A stretch of DNA of 6,508 bases, from NCBI GenBank assembly GCA_030460725.1, contig JAKECL010000118.1, positions 1 to 6,508 of the forward strand, in the 5' to 3' direction. The position numbers were made by a program, and so were the translations under genes. The stretch comes from Propionibacterium sp. (GTDB lineage Bacteria > Actinomycetota > Actinomycetes > Actinomycetales > Actinomycetaceae). Below the pieces are notes generated by a model. The model saw nothing but the letters and a program-made list of their open reading frames with translations. It was not told the origin of the DNA and searched no databases. Below, piece after piece: positions 1-5,236 of the stretch. Numbering within the stretch: the stretch's first letter is position 1; the number at the start of each line of letters is the position of its first letter.

Positions 1-74
1 GGCGGAAGTCGCCGGAGCGGTTGTGGCGGAAGTCGCGGGGGCGGTGGCGGTTGTGGTCGTGGTGGAGAGGGAGC
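1..74. repeat. G-rich short direct repeats at window edge
   Basis: The segment after the acetyltransferase stop is built from two repeated words. GGCGGAAGTCGC occurs at 1-12 and 25-36 (24-bp period), and GCGGTTGTGG occurs at 17-26 and 47-56. The plus strand is strongly G-rich with runs of GG and GGGGG. Read on the minus strand in one frame it would give an Ala/Thr/Pro/Ser-rich repeat, and on the plus strand in another frame an Ala/Val/Glu/Gly-rich repeat. No start or stop codon visible here decides whether it is coding. It may be part of a gene or intergenic repeat that continues outside the window. Confidence 0.5.
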
Positions 75-578
75 TCAGTGCTCCGCATCCAGGATCAGCT
101 GCAGGAACGCCAGATCCAGCCAACGTCCGAACTTCCAGCCCACCTGCTCCAACAGGCCGACTCGGGCGAAGCCGAGCTTCTCGTGGAGGTGGATGGAGGC
201 GCTGTTCCCGGCCTCGATACCCGCCACCATCACGTGGACATGGGCATTGCGGGCCCTGCGGATCAGGGCCGTCATCAGGGCCTCGCCGATGCCTGCCCCG
301 CGATGGTCGCCACTGACGTAGACGCTGTGCTCCACGGTGTGGCGGTAGCCCTCCCACGCGCGCCAGTCACCATAGGTCGCATATCCGAGGACCTCCTCCG
401 CGGCGTCGACCGCCACGAGGACGGGACGGCCGTCCTCCTGGTGGGAGGCGATCCACGCTGCGCGGTTCGAGGCATCCACCGTGGTCTCATTCCACACTGC
501 CGTCGTGTTCTCCACGGCGTCGTTGTAGATCGCGGCAATGCCCCCGGCATCACCGAGCCGTGCATCCCGGATCCTCAC
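75..578 (-). CDS. GNAT N-acetyltransferase, MddA/MnaT (phosphinothricin/methionine-sulfoximine) type
   Basis: This 167-residue cytoplasmic protein is a single GNAT domain. The acetyl-CoA pyrophosphate-binding loop is seen as RGAGIG at residues 93-98. The segments GDWRAWEGYRHTVEHSVYV (70-88), HVMVAGIE (115-122) and GWKFGRWLDL (147-156) resemble the E. coli MnaT (YncA)/Salmonella MddA branch. That branch acetylates methionine sulfoximine, methionine sulfone, phosphinothricin and similar amino acids; the substrate here is inferred from resemblance only. I chose the GTG at 578 because GAGGAG lies 9 nt upstream (588-593) and because family members begin with a similar (M)xIRxA sequence. An alternative GTG at 599 would add seven residues (VTEEWPT) and overlap the VOC gene by 8 nt. 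Either start makes it the second gene of an operon with the VOC gene. Length and motifs look complete. The gene is followed by a G-rich repeat at the window edge. Confidence 0.9.
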   Translation of the reverse strand: MRIRDARLGDAGGIAAIYNDAVENTTAVWNETTVDASNRAAWIASHQEDGRPVLVAVDAAEEVLGYATYGDWRAWEGYRHTVEHSVYVSGDHRGAGIGEALMTALIRRARNAHVHVMVAGIEAGNSASIHLHEKLGFARVGLLEQVGWKFGRWLDLAFLQLILDAEH

Positions 579-591
579 AGTGGGCCACTCC

Positions 592-1029
592 TCAGTCACG
601 GCGCAGATCCTGCGCCAGCATGACCAGGATGCCACTGGGTCCGCGCAGATAGGTGAGCTTGTAGATGTCCCCGTAGGTGGCCACCCCGCGAAGCGGATGG
701 CATCCGTGTTCTGCTGCGATGGCCAGTGCCCGGTCGATGTCGTCCACGGAGAAGGCCACGCGGTGCATGCCGATCTCATTGGGCCGGGTGGGTGCGGTCT
801 CGATCGCCTCGGGGTGGATGTACTCGAAGAACTCCAGTTGGCCCGACCCGTCGGGGGTGCGCAGCACGGCAATGCGGGCATGGTTGCCGTCCAGTCCCAC
901 GGCTGTGTCGGCCCATTGTCCACTCACCGTGTCGCGCCCGACCAGTTCCAACCCGAGATCGGTGAAGAACGCGATGGCCTGCTCCAGGTCCCGCACCGCG
1001 ATGCCCACGTTCTCCATGTGGATGGCCAT
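592..1029 (-). CDS. VOC/glyoxalase-fold family protein
   Basis: This 145-residue protein has two babab modules typical of the vicinal oxygen chelate superfamily. The first is at about residues 4-70 (ENVGIAVRDLEQAIAFF near the N-terminus, QLEFFEY at 64-70). The second is at about 88-140 (MHRVAFSVDDIDRAL, ending GPSGILVMLAQ). Of the usual metal-ligand positions, Glu66 and His89 are visible. The N-terminal site carries Asn7 where many relatives have His, and the last strand carries Met137 where many have Glu. The catalytic metal site is therefore incomplete, and the reaction cannot be named; glyoxalase, epimerase, dioxygenase-like or binding roles are all possible. It is the first gene of a two-gene operon with the acetyltransferase, whose preferred start lies 13 nt after this stop. 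The ATG at 1029 is preceded by TAGGAT at a 6-nt gap, which can be read as a -10 box for a leaderless transcript. The AGGA inside it could instead act as a ribosome site. Confidence 0.88.
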   Translation of the reverse strand: MAIHMENVGIAVRDLEQAIAFFTDLGLELVGRDTVSGQWADTAVGLDGNHARIAVLRTPDGSGQLEFFEYIHPEAIETAPTRPNEIGMHRVAFSVDDIDRALAIAAEHGCHPLRGVATYGDIYKLTYLRGPSGILVMLAQDLRRD

Positions 1030-1035
1030 GTGTGG

Positions 1036-1041
1036 ATCCTA
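1036..1041 (-). promoter_or_regulatory. Candidate -10 box of VOC/GNAT operon
   Basis: On the minus strand TAGGAT ends 6 nt before the ATG at 1029. This fits the actinobacterial TANNNT -10 motif with transcription starting at or next to the A of the ATG, giving a leaderless mRNA. I see no convincing -35 element 16-18 nt upstream. The AGGA inside the box is also a possible Shine-Dalgarno, so the assignment is ambiguous. Confidence 0.45.
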
Positions 1042-1187
1042 TGGGTGGGGGTTTGGGCCCGCGCGGCGGACTTTGACGCGGAGCTTGAGACGGTGCATGG
1101 AACTGGGAGCACTTCTCCTCCCGGTCGGATGCCCGGGGACCAACAGATGAGCATCCGTCCTCGGCGCCACGCCCCACCCGGCGGAAA

Positions 1188-1206
1188 GATGCCCCGGGTG
1201 GGCATC
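1188..1206 (-). terminator. Hairpin GATGCCC-N5-GGGCATC
   Basis: A perfect 7-bp inverted repeat with a 5-nt loop (CGGGT) lies about 45 nt downstream of the HxlR stop. It has no T-tract on either strand, so it is not a canonical intrinsic terminator. It could act with the hairpin at 1229-1245 to end HxlR transcription, or be an operator upstream of the VOC operon. Confidence 0.3.
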
Positions 1207-1228
1207 ATCGCCCCGCGCGGTGCACTCC

Positions 1229-1245
1229 CCCACCCACGGGGTGGG
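1229..1245 (-). terminator. Hairpin just after the HxlR stop codon
   Basis: CCCACCC-ACG-GGGTGGG is a perfect 7-bp inverted repeat beginning five nucleotides after the HxlR stop codon. A second, overlapping pairing is possible between GGCACC (1244-1249) and GGTGCC (1259-1264), which spans the stop codon. No U-run follows. The position suits a GC-rich, U-less terminator or 3'-end stabiliser of the HxlR transcript. Confidence 0.4.
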
Positions 1246-1250
1246 CACCC

Positions 1251-1601
1251 TCAGGGGGTGGTGCCGACATTGGCCTCGACCCAGTCGCGCAGGTGCTTGA
1301 GGGGTTCGGCGGCACCGCGGCCCAGGGGCGTGAGCTCGTACTCGACGCGTGGCGGGACCTCGTGGTAGACGGTGCGGGTGACCAGTCCGTACGCCTCCAG
1401 ACGTCTGAGGGTCTGGGACAGGACCTTGGGGCTGATGCCCCCCAGGCGACGTCGCAGTTGCCCGTTGCGTCGGGGCCCGTCCTCCAACGCCCCGATCGCC
1501 AGGGCGCTCCACTTGTTCGCCAGCAGGTCCAGCATGTCGCGGCAGGGGCACAGAGCTGCGTAGACGTCATTGCGCCCGCAGTCGTGGTCGGTTTCCTCCA
1601 T
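1251..1601 (-). CDS. HxlR/DUF24-family winged-helix regulator
   Basis: This 116-residue protein is a single HxlR-type winged helix-turn-helix domain and binds DNA as a dimer in characterised relatives. Family hallmarks in order are: the Cys-Pro motif at 18-19 (ALCPCRDML), the NKWSALAI helix at about 29-36, the recognition helix GISPKVLSQTLRRLEAYGLV at about 55-74, and the wing segment YHEVPPRVEYELTPLG. Cys18 aligns with the N-terminal redox/electrophile-sensing cysteine of YodB, HypR and QorR; Cys20 and Cys8 are additional. The ATG at 1601 has no ribosome site at useful distance. TACCAT sits 6 nt upstream, which suggests a leaderless message. Its promoter lies inside an inverted repeat shared with the divergent dehydrogenase gene, implying self-repression and control of that gene. 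The sensed signal is inferred only from homologous systems. Confidence 0.92.
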   Translation of the reverse strand: MEETDHDCGRNDVYAALCPCRDMLDLLANKWSALAIGALEDGPRRNGQLRRRLGGISPKVLSQTLRRLEAYGLVTRTVYHEVPPRVEYELTPLGRGAAEPLKHLRDWVEANVGTTP

Positions 1602-1607
1602 GCCCTC

Positions 1608-1613
1608 ATGGTA
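1608..1613 (-). promoter_or_regulatory. Candidate -10 box of the HxlR gene
   Basis: On the minus strand TACCAT ends 6 nt before the ATG at 1601 and matches TANNNT, predicting a transcription start at or next to the ATG. The box lies largely inside the inverted repeat at 1609-1627, so a protein bound there would block RNA polymerase. No good -35 is visible. Confidence 0.5.
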
Positions 1614-1627
1614 CCCATCGGGTACCA
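1609..1627. promoter_or_regulatory. Candidate HxlR operator (TGGTACCC-ATC-GGGTACCA)
   Basis: A perfect inverted repeat with 8-bp arms and a 3-nt centre, 19 bp in all, lies in the 72-nt gap between the divergent HxlR and dehydrogenase starts. Size and symmetry suit a winged-helix dimer, and HxlR relatives commonly regulate a divergent neighbour from such a site. It covers most of the HxlR -10 box and lies 47 nt upstream of the dehydrogenase ATG. The palindrome is directly visible; binding by this HxlR protein is inferred. Confidence 0.65.
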
Positions 1628-1647
1628 GGTGACCCTTGACGGTCACC
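1628..1647. promoter_or_regulatory. Second perfect inverted repeat in the divergent promoter
   Basis: GGTGACC-CTTGAC-GGTCACC has 7-bp arms and a 6-nt centre and abuts the first palindrome directly. Its centre and right arm contain TTGACG (1636-1641), a good -35 match for the plus-strand dehydrogenase gene. With CATCGT at 1661-1666 as a weak -10 (19-nt spacer), the start would fall near the ATG at 1674. It could be a second operator for the same dimer or a site for another regulator. Confidence 0.5.
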
Positions 1648-1673
1648 ACGGGCTGGGGAGCATCGTGGGGGCC

Positions 1674-2684
1674 ATGACACGGACGACGACACCAGCAATC
1701 GGGTACACGACCAACCTGCCCACCAGCGATCCGCGGGCCCTCATCCAGCGTGAGCTTCCCGTTCCCGGGCTCGGACCCCGTGATCTCCTCGTGGAGGTCC
1801 AGGCCGTCTCGGTCAACCCGGTCGATGTGAAGGAACGCGCGGCAGCCCCCAGCGGTGGGTTCCGCGTGCTCGGCTTCGACGCCGCCGGGACCGTCCTGGA
1901 GGTCGGGTCCGCGGTGACGCTCTTCTCCCCCGGCCAGGAGGTGTTCTACGCGGGCAGCATCGAGCGGCCGGGCACCGATCAGCGTCTCCACGTCGTGGAT
2001 GAGCGCTTGGTCGGCGACGGGCCCACACAGTGGGCTTCGCCGATGCCGCGTCCCTGCCCCTCACGGCACTCACCGCCTGGGAGAGCCTCTTCGAGAGGTT
2101 GCGCCTGGATGCGGAGTCCAAGGGCACCCTGCTGGTGGTCGGGGCGACCGGTGGCGTCGGGTCGGTCATGCTCCAGCTGGCCGAGGCGCTGCTGCCCGGG
2201 GTCACCGTGATCGCCACGGCCTCCGATCAGGGGCGTGCCGCGTGGGTGCGCGGGCTGGGAGCCGAGCATGTCGTCAACCACCACCTCGACCTGGCGCCTC
2301 AGGTGCGCCGGATCGCGCCATTGGGCGTTGACTGGCTGTTCACCGCCCACTCTGAGGGACAGGTGGAGACCTATGCGCAGATCGTTGCCCCCTTCGGGCA
2401 CATCGTGGCCATCGACGACGGGCCCCGCGACGTCTCGCCCCTGAAGGCCCGCAGCATCGCCTGGCACTGGGAACTGATGTTCACCCGCGGGTTGTGCCAC
2501 ACCCGACATGGTCGAGCAGCACCGTGTCCTCGACGCCGTGGCCGCCCTCGTGGATGACGGTCGCATCCACCCGGCCGTCACCACGGTCCTGGAGCCCATC
2601 TCCGCCCAGACCCTGCGCGAGGCCCACTCGATCGTGGAGGGCGGACGCACGCTGGGCAAGGTGGTCCTGCGCGGCTGGGAGTAG
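1674..2684 (+). pseudogene. Zinc-type alcohol dehydrogenase / quinone oxidoreductase (MDR), doubly frameshifted
   Basis: The parts add up to about 336 codons, the usual length of the zinc-binding alcohol dehydrogenase branch (TIGR02817-like) of the medium-chain reductases. The first part, from the ATG at 1674, holds the GroES-like domain (LLVEVQAVSVNPVDVK, VLGFDAAGTVLEVG, FYAGSIERPG, VDERLVG). Near 2028-2031 the homology moves to the -1 frame (GFADAASLPLTALTAWE), which carries the NAD(P)H loop VVGATGGVGS and continues to HWELMFTR. Near 2500-2505 it returns to the first frame (TPDMVEQHRVL to RGWE) and ends at TAG 2682-2684. The simplest reading is a 1-nt loss followed by a 2-nt loss in a C-run, or a 1-nt gain. 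No base separates sequencing error from true decay. The intact enzyme would be a soluble NAD(P)H-dependent reductase of quinones or enals. Its place opposite an HxlR gene matches QorR/Qor2. A weak leaderless promoter is possible. Confidence 0.88.
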
Positions 2685-2739
2685 ACGGGGGCGAACCGGC
2701 GTCCTGCTGGGAGTGGACGAGGGCGAACCGGCTTCCTGC
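2676..2739. repeat. Tandem 32-bp direct repeat over the dehydrogenase stop
   Basis: Copy 1 is 2676-2707 and copy 2 is 2708-2739, directly adjacent, with 29 of 32 positions identical. Differences are 2683/2715 (A/G), 2688/2720 (G/A) and 2701/2733 (G/T). Copy 1 contains the end of the dehydrogenase gene including its TAG. In copy 2 the TAG has become TGG. A further TGGG at 2740-2743 may begin a third, lost unit. A local tandem duplication followed by drift explains it. Confidence 0.8.
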
Positions 2740-2964
2740 TGGGTCTGTGGGGCGACGCCCGTTGGCCGCATGTGCAACACAGCGCGGCAGGTCGGCCCAC
2801 CGGGGGATGATCGACACGGCTTCCCCGCGGGTCGCTCCGCCACCGTTCCACATCCGTGGCCGGTACGTCTCCGCCGGGGCTCTGTCTCCCGCACCTTTCT
2901 GTCTCCGTCGCCGTGCTCCCCCTGCACCATCTCGTCTCGGTCCGGGGTTCCGGAGCCGCGGCGC
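2740..2964. other. Gene-free spacer upstream of Imm-like gene
   Basis: Together with the tandem repeat before it, this makes about 290 bp without a gene between the dehydrogenase stop and the next start. The open frames that cross it have compositions unlike proteins and no family resemblance. A weak GGGCG-A-CGCCC palindrome lies near 2750. I see no tRNA, strong terminator or clear operator. The 3' end carries the -10 box of the next gene. Confidence 0.4.
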
Positions 2965-2970
2965 TAGCAT
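2965..2970 (+). promoter_or_regulatory. Candidate -10 box of the Imm-like gene
   Basis: TAGCAT ends 8 nt before the ATG at 2979, matching TANNNT at the distance expected for a transcript starting at or next to the ATG. No Shine-Dalgarno sequence lies at proper spacing (only CGGGGACC), supporting leaderless translation. No convincing -35 is present. Confidence 0.5.
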
Positions 2971-2978
2971 CGGGGACC

Positions 2979-3530
2979 ATGGCTGAGATCGGTGGGACAG
3001 TGTCGGGGGACTTCGAGGTGACGACGGAGGAACTCCGCGTCGTCACGCGTTTCGTGGTGGCCCACGCCGAGGACGTGCTGCAGGTCTTCGAAGAGGCTGT
3101 CCCCGGCGACACCCGCCCGCGTGAGGCGATCGAGGCAGCGCAGGTGTTCATCGGGGGCGCCGGGCGATCGAATCTGCAACGCGTGGCTTCCCTGGATGCC
3201 CACCGCGCCGCCCGCGACTCCTTCTCGGAGCCTGCGTGTCTGGCGGCCCGCTCGGCGGGGGATGCGGCGTCCGCGCCCTACCTGCATCCCATCGCCCAGT
3301 CCGAGCAGGTTGGCCACATCCTGCGCGCCGCCGCCAGCGTCGCCCACATCAGGCAGCTGCAGGCCGGTGGCGATCCCGCGGCCGCTGAGGCATCGCTGCA
3401 GCTGTCGCGTGCACGCGCGACGCCTGAGCTCATTGACGTGCTGAGCCGCTACCCGCGCCCGGCACGCACGCGGAGCCGGGTCACCCAGTTGATGTGCGAC
3501 CTCGACCAGTCACTCCGCGAGCAAGGCTGA
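2979..3530 (+). CDS. Putative immunity protein, Imm-5-like
   Basis: This 183-residue, mostly alpha-helical soluble protein has no signal peptide or membrane segment. It resembles a family of small actinobacterial proteins annotated as 'putative immunity protein' (Imm-5-like), or misleadingly as 'exonuclease SbcC'. The signature stretch is RSAGDAASAPYLHPIA at residues 91-106, followed by QVGHILRAAAS (110-120). Other shared segments are TTEELRVVTRFVVAHAEDVL near the N-terminus and SRVTQLMCDLDQSLR at the C-terminus. Immunity proteins of this type are inferred to neutralise a polymorphic toxin, but the family assignment comes from memory and no toxin gene is visible here. I chose the ATG at 2979 because protein-like sequence begins there and a -10 box sits 8 nt upstream. 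The frame is open further upstream but has no family resemblance. It is monocistronic and converges on the CPBP remnant 32 nt downstream. Confidence 0.75.
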   Translation: MAEIGGTVSGDFEVTTEELRVVTRFVVAHAEDVLQVFEEAVPGDTRPREAIEAAQVFIGGAGRSNLQRVASLDAHRAARDSFSEPACLAARSAGDAASAPYLHPIAQSEQVGHILRAAASVAHIRQLQAGGDPAAAEASLQLSRARATPELIDVLSRYPRPARTRSRVTQLMCDLDQSLREQG

Positions 3531-3562
3531 GTGGCACTCCTGGTGGGGCGTGGTCCATGCCG

Positions 3563-3815
3563 TCACTGGGGGCGTTGCCGGGGTGGAGCGATCAGGGTCT
3601 GGAACCGAGGGGTGCTGACCAGGACTGCGGCTGTGGCGAAGGGAACCACTCCCAGGGCGAGCATGGCAGCACCAGTGGAACCGGAGAAGTCGAGAGCGTC
3701 CTGTGCCAGAACCAGTTGTGCCCCCGTCTGGAAGGCGGCGTGGAAACCGATGGGCATCCACACCGATTCGGTGACCATCCGCAGGTAGCCGAACCCGATT
3801 CCCATCGAGAAGAAC
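3563..3815 (-). pseudogene. CPBP-family intramembrane metalloprotease, C-terminal remnant
   Basis: Only the last 80-odd codons survive, ending at the stop complementary to 3563-3565. The stretch PFFSMGIGFGYLRMVTESVWMPIGFHAAFQTGAQLV matches the C-terminal part of CPBP (Abi/CAAX protease-like) proteins. There, a glycine-rich helix is followed by 'W.PIG.HA..' containing the third-motif histidine. A second hydrophobic segment (AAMLALGVVPFATAAVLV) closes the protein. The catalytic Glu-Glu and first His motifs, which lie N-terminal in the family, are absent. The reading frame runs into the left inverted repeat of the insertion element at 3816, so the 5' part was lost at the element. An ATG at 3805 could in principle start an 80-residue peptide, but it would lack the active site. 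The remnant faces the Imm-like gene tail to tail. Confidence 0.7.
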
Positions 3816-3839
3816 GGCGCTTCTGACTCTTCCGTGGGT
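3816..3839 (+). repeat. Left terminal inverted repeat of the ISL3 element
   Basis: The first 11 nt GGCGCTTCTGA and last 9 nt TCCGTGGGT match the right end perfectly. The middle block (CTCT, 3827-3830) differs from the right end (TGTG when read inward) at all four positions. The transposase stop codon overlaps its last base. Confidence 0.8.
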
Positions 3840-5149
3840 CATGTTCGACCGGGGAGGGTGGGGCGGTGTCCGCCGAGGGTGAGCATGGCGAGGGCGATGA
3901 GGGCTTCGGGGGAACGGAATCCGAACGCGACGCGGGTGATGAGTCGGATCTTGGTGTTCATCGATTCGATGCGCCCGTTGGACAGGCCGTGCTCGATCGC
4001 GGCGAGGATCCGGTCGCGGTGCTTCACGATCGATCGTTGTAGCTTCACGAACGTGTCGATCCGGCACCTGCATGCCCAGGAGAGCCACCGATCCAGCGCG
4101 ACCTTGGCCTGCTCATAGGGCAACTGGAAGACGACTCGCAGGCCTTCTTTGAGGAGGTAGGCGCGGTGGAGTCTCGGGTCGGTTCTCGCGATCCATGCGA
4201 GCTTCTCGGTGTGACGTTCGGTGAGGTCTTCAGGGTTCTTCCACAGTGCGTATCTGGCGTTCTTCAGCCTTCGAGCCCGATCGCGATCTGACCTACCAGG
4301 CGCGTCTTTGCGGGGCCTACCGGGTCCACGTTTCGGTTCGCCGCGGGCGGCGCGCCTGGCGTCGTTCCATGCCTGACGGCGGACCTCATCGAGCGCGTCA
4401 GTGGCCCATTTCACGACATGGAATGGGTCAGCGCAGCGGACCGCGTTCGGGCACCTTTCGGCAACGACATCCCCGATCCAGTCGGCTCCGTCCGCGGTGA
4501 CATGCGTGATCTGTGCGCATCTGCCGGCCCCGGATGCTTCGAGTTGGTCGAAGAACTTCCGCAGCGTGTCCTTGCTGCGCCCCGCAGATGCCCACACGAG
4601 TCGGCCGGTGTCGTGGCAGGCGATCACGGTGAGGTACTTGTGGCCCCTCTTGTAACTGACCTCGTCGATCCCGATCCGGGTGAGCCCGGCGAACAGGTCC
4701 ACCCCGGCGGCGGTCTCGTCCCACACGCGGGTGATGATCGCCCCGACCGTGCGCCACGCGATCCGCATCAACTCACACACCGCGGTCTTCGAGGTCACCG
4801 TCGCCAACCAGGCGACCTGCTGGTCGAAGAACCTGGTATGCCCGGCATCGTGGCGCGCCCACGGCACCAGTGCGACGACCACCCCGTGCTTTCGGCAGGA
4901 CACCCTGGGGGCATCGGCCTCCAGCCACACCGGGATCGTTCCCAGATCCAGTCCCCGCCACCGGCGGCGACCTTCCCCGCCGTCATAGCGTGGCGCCCTC
5001 GCAGCGCACCGCCCACACCGTGGTTTCAGCTTGCCCGATGGGCGCACGTAAGCGATCACGATCTCCTCGACCGGGTCGTACTCGACCTCCTCAACGATCG
5101 TGGTCTTCTCGACTCCCAGCACCAGTCGCCATAGGGTGGATTCCCGCAC
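3839..5149 (-). CDS. ISL3-family transposase
   Basis: This 436-residue DDE transposase is normal length for the family. The N-terminal region has a zinc-binding Cys pair, CGRC at 45-48, plus a third Cys at 85 (CRKHG). It is followed by a helix-turn-helix-like part (SKTAVCELMRIAWRTVGAIITRV, about 120-142). The catalytic domain shows Asp162 in RIGIDEVSYKRGHKYLTV, Asp220 in HVTADGADWI, the conserved DPFHVVKWA at 241-249, and Glu395 in LSNGRIESMNTKIRLI. Between the second and third acidic residues, GPGRPRK (275-281) resembles an AT-hook. I chose the GTG at 5149 because GGGAG lies 6 nt upstream (5156-5160) and related proteins begin with a similar (M)RESTLWR. The frame extends to a TTG at 5206 without family likeness. 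There is no stop or frameshift, so the enzyme is probably functional. Confidence 0.93.
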   Translation of the reverse strand: MRESTLWRLVLGVEKTTIVEEVEYDPVEEIVIAYVRPSGKLKPRCGRCAARAPRYDGGEGRRRWRGLDLGTIPVWLEADAPRVSCRKHGVVVALVPWARHDAGHTRFFDQQVAWLATVTSKTAVCELMRIAWRTVGAIITRVWDETAAGVDLFAGLTRIGIDEVSYKRGHKYLTVIACHDTGRLVWASAGRSKDTLRKFFDQLEASGAGRCAQITHVTADGADWIGDVVAERCPNAVRCADPFHVVKWATDALDEVRRQAWNDARRAARGEPKRGPGRPRKDAPGRSDRDRARRLKNARYALWKNPEDLTERHTEKLAWIARTDPRLHRAYLLKEGLRVVFQLPYEQAKVALDRWLSWACRCRIDTFVKLQRSIVKHRDRILAAIEHGLSNGRIESMNTKIRLITRVAFGFRSPEALIALAMLTLGGHRPTLPGRT

Positions 5150-5190
5150 GCCGTTCTCCCGGTCTCGTTGCTGACTCTCGACAAGCCAGG

Positions 5191-5196
5191 AACATA
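5191..5196 (-). promoter_or_regulatory. Candidate -10 box of the transposase gene
   Basis: TATGTT on the minus strand would start transcription near 5184 and leave a leader of about 35 nt carrying GGGAG before the GTG. No good -35 lies 16-18 nt upstream, so the promoter would be weak, as is common for transposases. Confidence 0.3.
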
Positions 5197-5236
5197 GACC
5201 AGACAACGGCGTGCGCCCACTCAGACGCGCTCAACC

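Larger units (their letters stand above)
1042..1250. other. Gene-free spacer with GC-rich hairpins
   Basis: This stretch separates the end of the HxlR gene from the promoter of the VOC operon; both are read on the minus strand. I find no credible gene in it: the reading frames that cross it are antisense or out-of-frame extensions of neighbouring genes. It holds two perfect 7-bp inverted repeats (1188-1206 and 1229-1245), listed separately, and otherwise GC-rich sequence with no recognisable site. Confidence 0.5.

Noticed and set aside
75..923. A single 282-residue acetyltransferase extending upstream through the VOC gene
   Set aside because: Only the last 167-174 residues resemble GNAT proteins. 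The rest is out-of-frame antisense-like sequence over the VOC gene, and good start sites exist at 578 and 599.
538..1368. Long plus-strand open frame opposite the VOC gene
   Set aside because: It is antisense to a well-supported VOC gene, has low-complexity composition and no family resemblance; GC-rich DNA gives such open frames by default.
2020..2510. Programmed ribosomal frameshifting in the dehydrogenase
   Set aside because: Neither site has a recognisable slippery sequence or downstream structure, and this enzyme family is not known to need frameshifting.
2676..2743. CRISPR-like array
   Set aside because: The two 32-bp copies are directly adjacent with no spacer, so this is a tandem duplication.
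1979..3151. 390-codon minus-strand open frame
   Set aside because: It lies antisense to the dehydrogenase and Imm-like genes. Its translation is Arg/Ser/Pro-rich and partly reflects the tandem 32-bp repeat.
4418..5134. Plus-strand open frames across the insertion element
   Set aside because: They are shadows of the intact minus-strand transposase, which shows all ISL3 hallmarks.
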